Below, piece after piece: positions 6,968 to 14,185 of a stretch of DNA of 41,210 nucleotides. Within the stretch, counting starts at the first letter, position 1. The number at the start of each line of letters is the position of its first letter. The notes under the pieces are model-generated. The model was not told where the DNA came from. It did not search any database and saw only the letters and a list, made by a program, of their open reading frames with translations. The translations under genes were made by a program, and so were the position numbers. Origin of the DNA: a virus; the IMG/VR virus record IMGVR_UViG_3300031576_001286, positions 1 through 41,210 of that record; one strand, 5' to 3'.

Positions 6968-7738
6968 ATGGCGAAATACCAGGGCGTGCTGACGAGCGTC
7001 TGGGACGATCCGGTCTTCCAGGCCTGGCCGAAAGACGCGAAGCTCGTGTTCCTAAACCTCATCACGAGCCAGCGGCACAACCCGGCCGGGCTCTACGCGG
7101 TGACGCGCGAGACGCTGCAATTCGAGACCGGGCTTTCCGCGGAGGAGTTCGCCGCGGCCTTCAAGGTCCTGCTCGCGGTGCCGGCGGACGAGGACTACGC
7201 GCGTGTCCGCTTCGATGAGCGCCACAAGGTCGTCTGGCTCGTGAACGCGCTGAAGCATCAGCCAGCGCTGACGGAGGAGAACGCGAACCTGATCCGCAAT
7301 GTGCAGGCGGTGCTGCGGCAGTACGTCGAGAGCCCGCTGGTCGGCGAGTGCGTTGCGCTCTACCGGAAGCGTGACTGCGGGTTCGTCTTCGCGGGGTTCA
7401 ACGGGTACGTGAAGAAGGGGCTTATAAGGGGCTCGCTAGGGGCTTCCAAGCCCCCCAATAAGGATAGACCTAAAGATAAAGCTATCAATAGAGATACGGG
7501 TACAGCCAAGGCCTTGACAGAGCCGGACGTCGCGGCGCTCGTCAAAGACTTTGGGAAGCCGCTCGTGGAGCGCGAGCTGCCGCGGCTGGCGCGGTGGCTG
7601 AAGGGCAAGCCGGACCTCATGCCGAAGATCCGGGACATGGCGGCGTTCGCCCGGCGATGGGTCGAGCGGTCGTCTCAGGGCGAGCGCGACCTCGAGAAGC
7701 TCGCGGGCTTGGCGCGCGGGATCGCGAGGAGCGGCTGA
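6968..7738 (+). CDS. Phage replication initiator (DnaD/O-like)
   Basis: 256 aa. The N-terminal ~120 residues (VWDDPVFQAWPKDAKLVFLNLITSQRHNP...GLYAVTRETL) match the winged-helix domain of phage replisome organizers. A charged, low-complexity linker (about 150-180, NKDRPKDKAINRDTG) is encoded by unusually AT-rich DNA that forms the origin-like block at 7417-7497, as in lambda O where the origin lies inside the gene. The C-terminal helices (LVERELPRLARWLKG) may contact helicase loaders. No helicase or primase gene is evident nearby, so host helicase recruitment is likely. Confidence 0.8.
   Translation: MAKYQGVLTSVWDDPVFQAWPKDAKLVFLNLITSQRHNPAGLYAVTRETLQFETGLSAEEFAAAFKVLLAVPADEDYARVRFDERHKVVWLVNALKHQPALTEENANLIRNVQAVLRQYVESPLVGECVALYRKRDCGFVFAGFNGYVKKGLIRGSLGASKPPNKDRPKDKAINRDTGTAKALTEPDVAALVKDFGKPLVERELPRLARWLKGKPDLMPKIRDMAAFARRWVERSSQGERDLEKLAGLARGIARSG
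7417..7497. other. Candidate replication origin inside the initiator gene
   Basis: Three direct repeats of GGGGCTY begin at 7417, 7428 and 7439, spaced exactly 11 bp (one helical turn). The third forms a perfect inverted repeat GGGGCTT-CC-AAGCCCC (7439-7454). Immediately after comes an AT- and purine-rich tract (7457-7497, AATAAGGATAGACC... to AGAGATA) that stands out in this GC-rich genome and would suit duplex unwinding. Iterons plus AT-rich tract inside an initiator gene mirrors the lambda origin in O. Confidence 0.65.
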
Positions 7739-8310
7739 TGGACGCGCTGCAGGAGCTCGACGAGCTCGAGCGGGCATGGAACGAGCACCGGATCCGGGAG
7801 GCGTCGGCGATGTTTCAAGAGGCCGGGCGGATCTGGACGGCCGCCGCGTTCGCGCGCTTCATGCTCCTGAGCGCGGCCGCCGTCGCGCTCATGATGGCGC
7901 TCGCGACGATCGTCTTCGCGGCCGCGCCGAACGTCGTCCAGGTCGCCCGGAGCTACGTCGGCGAGGGGAACGTCTTCAACGACGACGGAGCGAATTACTG
8001 CGCGGACTTCGTTGTCCGGGTGTTCGGCGACCAGCTGCCGGTCCCGCCGAGCCGAAGCGCGAAGGCGCTCTGGAATGCGATCCAAGCCACCGGCTTGGCG
8101 ACGGACGATCCGCAACCCGGGGACCTCGTCTTCTTCTGGCGGGTCTCGCCGCAGGATTGGCGCGGCCACGTCGGGATCGTCGTCGTGCGGCAGGGGCGCT
8201 TCATCGGGACGGTCGAGGGGAACGTCGGCGGGAAGGTCGTCATGCGGCGCTACGTGCTCGGCGAGATCACGCAGCTGCTGGGCTTCGGGCGGACGGGCGA
8301 GCGAGGATGA
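7738..8310 (+). CDS. Membrane-anchored CHAP-domain hydrolase
   Basis: 190 aa from the TGATG-coupled ATG. Domains: a charged N-terminal helix (1-35), one transmembrane segment (about 40-63), then a CHAP/NlpC-like papain-fold domain with Cys88 (NYCADFV), His144 (GHVGIVV) and a third polar residue near E160/N162 (EGN). The segment PQPGDLVFFW is the typical CHAP/NlpC strand. It should cut peptidoglycan (amidase or endopeptidase) while tethered in the inner membrane. It is the only obvious free-standing endolysin candidate, yet it sits in the early replication operon; the alternative is a signal-arrest type endolysin or a non-lysis role. Confidence 0.82.
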   Translation: MDALQELDELERAWNEHRIREASAMFQEAGRIWTAAAFARFMLLSAAAVALMMALATIVFAAAPNVVQVARSYVGEGNVFNDDGANYCADFVVRVFGDQLPVPPSRSAKALWNAIQATGLATDDPQPGDLVFFWRVSPQDWRGHVGIVVVRQGRFIGTVEGNVGGKVVMRRYVLGEITQLLGFGRTGERG

Positions 8311-8591
8311 CCTACGTCATCGCCGGCACGCAGGCCGAGGTCGACCAGTGGCGAGGCACCGGGGGCACCAAGCGGGCGAAGGCAGTCTGGTCGATGGGCG
8401 ACCTGCCGGCCGCGCCAGCGACGCTCGTCCGGATCGGGACGTGGTTCAACAATCCGGTGGCACAGGATCCCCGGTTCTACGAGTGGAGTAGTCAGTACGT
8501 CGGCTGGCCGTCCTGGACAGCCGAAGGCCGCGCCGCGCTCAAGCAGACGCTGGCCGCGTTCCCGGGCGCGACGGCGGTGAGGCCAGGATGA
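8307..8591 (+). CDS. Small unknown early protein
   Basis: 94 aa, ATGA overlap with the CHAP gene and a Shine-Dalgarno-like GAGCGAGG. Aromatic-rich (WFNNP, FYEWSSQYVGWPSW). No recognised family, signal peptide or TM segment. Its stop overlaps the next start, so it is part of the early operon. Confidence 0.65.
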   Translation: MTYVIAGTQAEVDQWRGTGGTKRAKAVWSMGDLPAAPATLVRIGTWFNNPVAQDPRFYEWSSQYVGWPSWTAEGRAALKQTLAAFPGATAVRPG

Positions 8592-8878
8592 CGCTGCACA
8601 TCAACACGCTGGCCAGCTACGACGCCGTGAAGCGCACGCTCTCGACGAGAGAGCACGAGGTCCTGGCCGCCCTGGAGGCCGCGCCGTTCGGGCTGACCGG
8701 CGGCGAGCTGGCCGGCGTGATCGGGCGGCATCCCTACGTGATCCGGCCGCGCGTCACCGGCCTGGTGAAGAAGGGGCTCGTCATCGACGCGGGCCAGTCG
8801 CGGGTCAACCGCGCCGGCCGTCGAGAGACGGTCTGGCGCCGCTGGCAGGGCCAGGAACAGCTGGAGCTTGCGCTCTGA
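8588..8878 (+). CDS. Winged-helix DNA-binding protein (MarR-like)
   Basis: 96 aa. TREHEVLAALEAAPFGLTGGELAGVIGRHPYVIRPRVTGLVKKGLVI is a clear winged helix: helix 1, a T-G-x-E-L helix 2, recognition helix with PRVTGL, then the wing (DAGQSRVNRAGRRETVWR). Common as a small phage regulator. It overlaps both neighbours (ATGA and TGATG). Target unknown. Confidence 0.75.
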   Translation: MTLHINTLASYDAVKRTLSTREHEVLAALEAAPFGLTGGELAGVIGRHPYVIRPRVTGLVKKGLVIDAGQSRVNRAGRRETVWRRWQGQEQLELAL

Positions 8879-9132
8879 TGCCGGCGCGCCGCACGTTCCC
8901 GGACCCGCCGCGCGCGCCGACGGACGTCCGCGTCTTAGCGATTCGTCGCTGCTGGCAGATCCTCATGGCCGAGGCGCGCGGGAAGATTGCCGCCACAAAA
9001 GCGCTCGGGGCGATCATGCATGTGACGATGGAAGGGCTGCGCGACCAGACATCTGAGTTGCCGTGTGAAATGTGTAAACCAGAGCGTCCTCAGTTCCACG
9101 AGCGATTTGTTGGAGCGGGCCATGCTCAGTGA
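8878..9132 (+). CDS. Small unknown early protein
   Basis: 84 aa, TGATG-coupled. Basic N-terminus with prolines, a helical middle (RRCWQILMAEARGKIAATKALGAIMHV), and a CEMC pair near the C-terminus that could bind metal. Family not recognised. Confidence 0.55.
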   Translation: MPARRTFPDPPRAPTDVRVLAIRRCWQILMAEARGKIAATKALGAIMHVTMEGLRDQTSELPCEMCKPERPQFHERFVGAGHAQ

Positions 9133-9436
9133 GGGGCGGCGGGTCTGCCTGACGCTGGCAGCGCTGGTCGAGCAGGCGCGGGCGGCCGGGGTCAAGACGC
9201 TGACGCCGGAGGTCGTGCTCGGCTGGATCGCGAAGGCCGCGGGCCGGGCCGTGCCTGAGGAGATCCTGGGCGCGCAGGAGCGGGTGCGATTTCATGCCGC
9301 CTGCACAGTGGCGGAGTTGGCGCAGCTGCTCGTACAGTACGACGCGCACAGGCTGGCGGACTTGTCGGTGAGCGCCGAGCGGCGGCTGGCCGGTCAGATG
9401 CCGGACGGCGGCATCTCGTCGAGTGTCGGGACCTAA
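9122..9436 (+). CDS. Small unknown helical protein
   Basis: 104 aa from the ATG at 9122, which has GGAGCGG just upstream; an earlier in-frame ATG lies at 9065. Mostly alpha-helical (LTLAALVEQARAAGVKTLTPEVVLGWIAKAAGR). No recognised family. Overlaps the previous gene by 11 bp. Confidence 0.55.
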   Translation: MLSEGRRVCLTLAALVEQARAAGVKTLTPEVVLGWIAKAAGRAVPEEILGAQERVRFHAACTVAELAQLLVQYDAHRLADLSVSAERRLAGQMPDGGISSSVGT

Positions 9437-9450
9437 CCATGGAGGCCGGG

Positions 9451-9720
9451 ATGGGCGAGGCAGTCAAGACGCGCGTGCGGCGGGGCAAGCAGTTGATGCT
9501 CTTTGAGGTCACCGAGCACGACAGTTCGCTGGCGAAGGCCTGCGATCAGTTCCTCGAGGCGCGCGATGGGCTGGAGCAGGCCAAGGAGGCGGTCGAGGCG
9601 GCGCGGAACCTGCTGGTGGTCGAGATGGAGAAAGTCCGCCGGACGTCGGTCAAGCATAGTGGGCGAATCTTCACGCTGCGGCAGACGGATCCGAAGGTGA
9701 GCATTACGGTCAAAGAATGA
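9451..9720 (+). CDS. Small coiled-coil protein upstream of HerA-like ATPase
   Basis: 89 aa from the ATG at 9451 (GGAGG six bases upstream); another ATG lies at 9439. Residues about 25-60 form an amphipathic helix (KACDQFLEARDGLEQAKEAVEAARNLLVVEMEKV), then a beta-rich tail with R-x-F-x-L. The stop overlaps the ATPase start as ATGA, so the two are translationally coupled and may act together. Function unknown. Confidence 0.65.
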   Translation: MGEAVKTRVRRGKQLMLFEVTEHDSSLAKACDQFLEARDGLEQAKEAVEAARNLLVVEMEKVRRTSVKHSGRIFTLRQTDPKVSITVKE

Positions 9721-11120
9721 GCCCGCAGACGCTCGACCTCGGGACGACGGCGACGGGGCGGCCCTTCACGATGCCGCTGGACGCCGCCGTACAGACCTTC
9801 GCGATCTTGGCGATCCGCGGGGCCGGGAAAACCTGTACGGCGACGGTGATCGCCGAGGAGTTCTGTCGCGCACGACTGCCGTGGATCTGCTTCGATCCCG
9901 TCGGTGTCTGGTGGGGGATCCGGGCCACGCACGAGGGCAAGCCGGGCGGGTTCCCGGTCGTCGTCATCGGCGGCGACCATGCGGACATCCCGCTGGAACG
10001 GACGGCCGGGGCGAAGGTCGCCGAAGCGCTGATGGCCGAGCCGGTGGCGGCGGTGATCGACCTCAGCACGGAGTCGAAGCGCTTCTGGCATACGTTCCTG
10101 ACGGACTTCTGCCTGGCGCTGATGACGATGAGCCCGGAGATCCCGCGCCACCTGTTCATCGAGGAGGCGCCGGAGTTCGTGCCGCAGCGGACGCGGGTCG
10201 AGCTGACGGCGCGGTGCAAGGAGGCGATCGATCGGATCGTGCGGCTCGGACGCAATCGCGGCTATGGCTGCACGCTGATCTCGCAGCGGCCGGCGACGGT
10301 CGACAAGGACGTGCTGAGCCAATGCGAGAACCTGCTGGTGCTGCGGACCGTCGGGACGCACGACCGGAAGGCGCTGCAGGAGTGGATCGAGGCGAAGGCC
10401 AGCGACCGGCAGCTTGACACGTTCTGGAAAGAACTCGCCTCGCTGCCCAACGGGACGGCCTGGTGGTGGTCGCCGCATTGGCTCGGACGGTTCGAGAAAG
10501 TGCGGATCCGCGAGCGCATGACGTACCATCCCGGGGCGACGCGGCAGGTCGGCAAGGCGGCGAAGTCCGTGGCGCTGGCGGACGTCGGCCAGTTCGTCGA
10601 AAAGCTCCGACGGCAGCTGACCAAGACGAGCGTGCCGGCGGGCGCGACGGGGCTCGTGCGTCCGCCGCGCTCGAGCGTCGTCGGCACCGGCACCGTCGAG
10701 ACCGGCACCGGGCGCGTCCTGTCCGTCGAGGTCGACGTGGACAAGCTGCAGGTGATGGCGCGCCAGCTCGCCGACTGGCGTGGGCGGGCCCAGGCCGCCG
10801 AGCAGAAGCTCGAGGCGGTGCGGAAGCTGCTGCGTCCGGACTACGAGGCGTTGCGCGCGCTGTTCGACGAGCTCAAGGCTGGCGAGATCGTGCAGGCCGA
10901 CGGCCATCTCTACGGGCCGTGGCTGGAGAAGGCCGGTGGGAAGGGCTGCAAGCGGCTATTGGAGGTGATGATCGAGCGCCGCGAGCTGACGAAGCATCAG
11001 CTGGCGACGCTGGCGACGGTGTCCTTCAAGAGCAGTACCTTCCGTGGCTACATGGCGTGGCTCAAGCGCAACGGGCTCGTCGAGGTCGACGGCGAGACGG
11101 TGCGGCTGCGGAATCTGTAG
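9717..11120 (+). CDS. HerA-like (DUF87/DUF853-type) ATPase with C-terminal winged helix
   Basis: 467 aa. N-terminal HerA/FtsK-fold ATPase: a P-loop IRGAGKT at 33-39 (no Gly at the first P-loop position), Walker B HLFIEEAPEF (E149/E150), an arginine-rich RIVRLGRNRGYG stretch and the sensor motif LISQRPA (Gln190) typical of HerA translocases. Residues about 275-400 contain a helical linker with predicted coiled coil (LQVMARQLADWRGRAQAAEQK), and the C-terminal ~60 residues form a winged helix (ELTKHQLATLATVSFKSSTFRGYMAWLKRNGLV). Such proteins pump or track along DNA. The VRR-NUC-type nuclease 330 bp downstream in the same operon is a plausible partner. Confidence 0.85.
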   Translation: MSPQTLDLGTTATGRPFTMPLDAAVQTFAILAIRGAGKTCTATVIAEEFCRARLPWICFDPVGVWWGIRATHEGKPGGFPVVVIGGDHADIPLERTAGAKVAEALMAEPVAAVIDLSTESKRFWHTFLTDFCLALMTMSPEIPRHLFIEEAPEFVPQRTRVELTARCKEAIDRIVRLGRNRGYGCTLISQRPATVDKDVLSQCENLLVLRTVGTHDRKALQEWIEAKASDRQLDTFWKELASLPNGTAWWWSPHWLGRFEKVRIRERMTYHPGATRQVGKAAKSVALADVGQFVEKLRRQLTKTSVPAGATGLVRPPRSSVVGTGTVETGTGRVLSVEVDVDKLQVMARQLADWRGRAQAAEQKLEAVRKLLRPDYEALRALFDELKAGEIVQADGHLYGPWLEKAGGKGCKRLLEVMIERRELTKHQLATLATVSFKSSTFRGYMAWLKRNGLVEVDGETVRLRNL

Positions 11121-11127
11121 CGCGATC

Positions 11128-11292
11128 ATGGAACCGACCGGCTGGTGCTGGAACTGCGGTCGCGCGTGTGCCGGGCTCTTTTGTGATGAGAAGTGCCTCC
11201 GCGCCCACGCGAGAGAGCAACGCACGCAGGAGCGGCAGGTGTTTCGGCGCGGCAAGCGCGACGGCTATGGGCCGGTCGGGAGCACGCATTGA
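11128..11292 (+). CDS. Small zinc-finger protein
   Basis: 54 aa. WCWNCGRACAGLFCDEKC gives a Cx2C...Cx3C treble-clef-like metal site in the first 25 residues, followed by a basic helix (RAHAREQRTQERQVFRRGKR). Probably binds zinc and nucleic acid or protein; exact role unknown. Stop overlaps the next start as TGATG. Confidence 0.65.
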   Translation: MEPTGWCWNCGRACAGLFCDEKCLRAHAREQRTQERQVFRRGKRDGYGPVGSTH

Positions 11293-11453
11293 TGCGTGCG
11301 GTGCCGGCCTGGTTCGTCGTGGCGCTCCTCTGCCTCAACCTCGGTGCGGCCGGCGCGTTCTTGTGCTGCCGGCCACCGGCGCAGCGGCCGTGGGCGCTGA
11401 TCTACCTGGGCGCGGCGTTGATCCAAACCGGCACGTTGTGGCTGATGCGATGA
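11292..11453 (+). CDS. Small two-TM membrane protein
   Basis: 53 aa with two hydrophobic segments (about 6-24 and 32-51) joined by a short RPPAQRP loop. TGATG and ATGA overlaps tie it to both neighbours. A holin-like size and topology, but there is no further support for that function. Confidence 0.6.
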   Translation: MRAVPAWFVVALLCLNLGAAGAFLCCRPPAQRPWALIYLGAALIQTGTLWLMR

Positions 11454-11782
11454 GCGAGTCGACGCTCGTGACCGCGTGCCTGATGCTCCTGAAGGCGCAC
11501 CGGATCCGGGCTTGGCGGCAGAACGCTGGCAGCATGGCGGCGAGCGCCGGGGGGAAGCGGTACTGGATGCGGCTGGGCGAGAAAGGCATGAGCGACATCG
11601 GCGGGGTCCTGCCGGACGGGCGCTACCTGGCGGTGGAGTGCAAGCGGCCGGGCAACCGGCTCACGCTGGAGCAGCGGGCGTTCCTGGTGGACGTGAACGC
11701 GCGCGGCGGGGCCGGGATCGTGGTCTGGTCCTCCGACCAGCTGGAGCGGGAGCTGCGGGGGCGTGGGTTGTGGAGCGCATGA
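11450..11782 (+). CDS. VRR-NUC-type nuclease (PD-(D/E)XK)
   Basis: 110 aa. GMSDIGGVLPDGRYLAVECKRPGNRLTLEQRAFLVDVNARGG carries the VRR-NUC core: D of SDI, E-x-K in AVECK, then a Q-R-x-F helix. These minimal PD-(D/E)XK proteins act on branched DNA, as Holliday-junction resolvases or similar. In phage early operons they may resolve replication or recombination intermediates. ATGA overlap with the preceding TM gene. Confidence 0.87.
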   Translation: MSESTLVTACLMLLKAHRIRAWRQNAGSMAASAGGKRYWMRLGEKGMSDIGGVLPDGRYLAVECKRPGNRLTLEQRAFLVDVNARGGAGIVVWSSDQLERELRGRGLWSA

Positions 11783-11792
11783 GGAGGCGGCG

Positions 11793-13232
11793 ATGAGTGA
11801 GGCAAAACAGGGGGTGCTGCTGTTGGAGAAGGTGCAGCCGTCGAAGACCAACCCGCGGCGGCACGTCGATCCGGCGCGGCAGCAGGAGCTGACGGCCAGC
11901 GTGGTCAAGCACGGCGTCATGACGCCGATCCTGGTCCGGCCGGTGAACGCGCACTTTGAGATCGTCGCCGGCGAGCGCCGCTTCCGCGCGGCGAAGGCCG
12001 CCGGCCTGAAAGAGATCCCGGCGGTCATCCGCGAGCTGAGCGACGCGGACGCGCTCGAGCTGCAGATGGTGGAGAACCTGCAGCGCGATGATCTCCATCC
12101 GCTCGAGGAAGCCGAGGGCTACCGGCAGCTACTGCAGGTGAAGTTCGGGCCCGGTCGGCAGGCCTACGATGCCGCCAAGATCGCCGAGCGCGTCGGCCGC
12201 TCGGTCAAGTACGTCTACGACCGGATCAAGCTGCTGCAGCTCATCGAGCCGATCCACAAGGTGTTCCTGGAAGGGCGCATCACCGCAGGGCATGCCATCT
12301 TGCTGGCACGGCTCTCGCCGCAGGATCAGAAGCTCGTCGCCGACCGGAACCACGGCGGCCTGTACGCGCATGAGGACGCGCACTTCAAGGAGATCGTCGG
12401 CGAGTCGGACGGGTACAAGGTCCGCAGCGTGCGGGAGCTGCAGCAATTCATCGACGAGCACTGCCGGTTCGTGCCCGAGCGCGACGCCGACCCGATGCTG
12501 TTCCCGGAGACCGCGGCGATCCTCAAGACCGCGGACGCGAAGAAGAAGTCCGACAAGATCGTGCCTATCACCTACGGCTACGTGCAGGACTCCGCGCGGC
12601 ATGGCGAGAAGCACATCGCGCCGACGTCCTGGGAGCGGGCCGATGGCAAGAAGGGCTCGAGGACGTGCGAGTTCTCCGTGATCGGGGTGGTGGTCGCCGG
12701 CGAGAACCGCGCCCAGGCGTTCCGCGTCTGCACGAACAAGGAGAAGTGCAAGACCCACTGGGCGGCGTGGCAGAAAGCACGCGCCAATCGCCTCGGCACG
12801 ACCGGCCTGAAGACCGAAGGGATGAGCGACGCCGAGCGCCAGCGCAAGGAGCGCGCGGCACGCGAGGCCCAAGAGGCCAAGCAGAAAGCGGAGAAGGAGC
12901 GCTGGGAGCGGGCGGTGCCGGCGATCGCCCAAGCGCTCGCCGCCGCGGTGAAGAAGGCACCGGCCAAGGCCACCGGGCTCCTGGCGGACCTGATCCTGGA
13001 CAGTATGGGGGACAGCTACCTGGAGAAAGGCGCGGACAAGTATCTCGCTCGCGGGACCAGCGCCGAGGACTTGATCCGGTACATCGCCTTCAACGTGGTG
13101 TACGGCCAGATCGACAACCAGTGGGACCGAGAGAACTTCCTCAAGACCGCGAAAGCGTTGGGCGTGGACGCGCAGAAGATCCTCGACCAGGTCGCCCCAG
13201 TGCAGACGTCTGCAGCGAAGGCCAAGAAATGA
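11793..13232 (+). CDS. ParB-like DNA-binding protein
   Basis: 479 aa from the ATG at 11793 (GAGGAGG upstream). The ParB/Spo0J N-terminal domain is plain: KVQPSKTNPRRHVD, LTASVVKHGVMTPILVRP, then the GERRFRAAKAAG CTPase motif and MVENLQRDDLHPLEEAEGY. A KorB-like helix-turn-helix follows (DAAKIAERVGRSVKYVYDRIKLLQL). The C-terminal half has a Cys-pair segment (RVCTNKEKCKTHW), a charged helix (about 350-385) and a conserved end domain. It resembles plasmid/PRTRC-type ParB proteins. No ParA is seen, so classic partitioning is not assured. Confidence 0.9.
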   Translation: MSEAKQGVLLLEKVQPSKTNPRRHVDPARQQELTASVVKHGVMTPILVRPVNAHFEIVAGERRFRAAKAAGLKEIPAVIRELSDADALELQMVENLQRDDLHPLEEAEGYRQLLQVKFGPGRQAYDAAKIAERVGRSVKYVYDRIKLLQLIEPIHKVFLEGRITAGHAILLARLSPQDQKLVADRNHGGLYAHEDAHFKEIVGESDGYKVRSVRELQQFIDEHCRFVPERDADPMLFPETAAILKTADAKKKSDKIVPITYGYVQDSARHGEKHIAPTSWERADGKKGSRTCEFSVIGVVVAGENRAQAFRVCTNKEKCKTHWAAWQKARANRLGTTGLKTEGMSDAERQRKERAAREAQEAKQKAEKERWERAVPAIAQALAAAVKKAPAKATGLLADLILDSMGDSYLEKGADKYLARGTSAEDLIRYIAFNVVYGQIDNQWDRENFLKTAKALGVDAQKILDQVAPVQTSAAKAKK

Positions 13233-13250
13233 ACATCGCCTGCTGGAGGG

Positions 13251-13592
13251 ATGCAGTTGGGCGAACAAGGACCACGCGCTGTGCACGGCGTGCGTGCCGA
13301 CAGCGAGCGTACGATGAAACTGCGCCGTGACGATTTGATCGCGTCGCTGATCCGCCAGTTCGGCGGCCGGCAGACCGGCACGCTCATCCTGACGCAGGAT
13401 CTGCTGACTCAGGATGGCACCGAGTGGGAGACCGCGGTCGGGATCTGGCGGGCGCTCCGGCCGCGGGCCCGGGTGGAACGGCGCTCGCTGGCGGAGGTCC
13501 GTTCGGCGCTGCGGATCCTACACCGCAAGCGGTGGGTACGACGCCGGCAGGCGTTCGCCAAGGCGGCGTTTGAATGGAGCTGGGGTAGATAA
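13251..13592 (+). CDS. Small basic unknown protein (HTH-like)
   Basis: 113 aa if started at 13251, 92 aa if at the ATG at 13314 where conserved-looking sequence begins (MKLRRDDLIASLIRQFGG). The 13251 ATG has GGAGGG directly abutting it, which is too close. The C-terminal part (RSLAEVRSALRILHRKRWVRRR) looks like a small winged or helix-turn-helix unit. No family recognised. Confidence 0.55.
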   Translation: MQLGEQGPRAVHGVRADSERTMKLRRDDLIASLIRQFGGRQTGTLILTQDLLTQDGTEWETAVGIWRALRPRARVERRSLAEVRSALRILHRKRWVRRRQAFAKAAFEWSWGR

Positions 13593-13605
13593 CGGAGGGG
13601 GCGAG

Positions 13606-13872
13606 ATGCCGGGACGACACAAGGGCGGGTGCAGTCCGGGGTGTGACAAGTCCTGCGGGCAGGAGTGCTGGTGCCACAACAAGTCAGCCGTGGCGGTGAA
13701 GAAGGGGCCGCGGGCCCGGGCGGCGAAGGCCGGCGCGGAGCTCGGGCTGAAGGCGGCGGTCGTCCGGCTGCGGACGGCGCTCGACGCGGCCAAGGCGTTC
13801 ATCGCGTCAGTCAAGCGGGACATCGAGGCCACGGCCGAGGAGCTCGAGGGGATGATTGGAGGCAACGACTGA
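13606..13872 (+). CDS. Cys-rich N-terminus plus helix, unknown protein
   Basis: 88 aa, strong Shine-Dalgarno (GGAGGGGG). Residues 9-23 hold five cysteines (GCSPGCDKSCGQECWC), likely a zinc or metal knuckle; the rest is a basic linker and a long helix (LRTALDAAKAFIASVKRDIEATAEELEGM). Function unknown. Confidence 0.62.
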   Translation: MPGRHKGGCSPGCDKSCGQECWCHNKSAVAVKKGPRARAAKAGAELGLKAAVVRLRTALDAAKAFIASVKRDIEATAEELEGMIGGND

Positions 13873-13915
13873 GGAGGCCAGCTTCATCAAACACGGGGAA
13901 TGGGGTGAGAAGCAG

Positions 13916-14185
13916 ATGAGCAAACGCGCGTGGTGGGTGGTCGGACTCGTGCTGATGGGGTGTGCGGGGAAGTCGCCGGTCGTGACCGTGCCGATGGATC
14001 CGTTCGTGCGGCAGAGCAGCTTTATGAGCCAGCTCGAAGTGCCGCTGCAATGCAAAGAGGTCGCGCGGGGGCCGGAGTGGGTGGAGGTTCAGCAGGTACA
14101 TGGCGGGTGGGCCGGTGAACGCCGCCTGGTGCCGGCGTCCTGGGTTGAAGTGGCGCCGTGCGAGTGGGCGCCGCCTGGGCGATGA
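13916..14185 (+). CDS. Small phage lipoprotein
   Basis: 89 aa from the ATG at 13916. A short signal (SKRAWWVVGLVLMGC) ends in a lipobox with Cys14, so the product should be lipid-anchored. The mature part has two further Cys (PLQCKE, APCEW). A longer frame from 13856 would bury the signal. It resembles Rz1-type lipoproteins in size, but not in proline content, and no Rz partner is adjacent. Function unknown. Confidence 0.65.
   Translation: MSKRAWWVVGLVLMGCAGKSPVVTVPMDPFVRQSSFMSQLEVPLQCKEVARGPEWVEVQQVHGGWAGERRLVPASWVEVAPCEWAPPGR

Noticed and set aside
7513-7519. TTGACA inside the initiator gene (and another near 10422 in the ATPase gene) as promoters
   Set aside because: Within coding sequence and without a convincing -10 at suitable spacing.
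9546-10907. 453-codon minus-strand frame opposite the HerA-like gene
   Set aside because: Same shadow composition; the plus-strand ATPase has clear motifs.
13229-13330. 33-codon ORF overlapping the ParB stop as ATGA
   Set aside because: Arg/Cys/Thr-rich, ends inside the next gene, no homologous feel; possible leader but unsupported.
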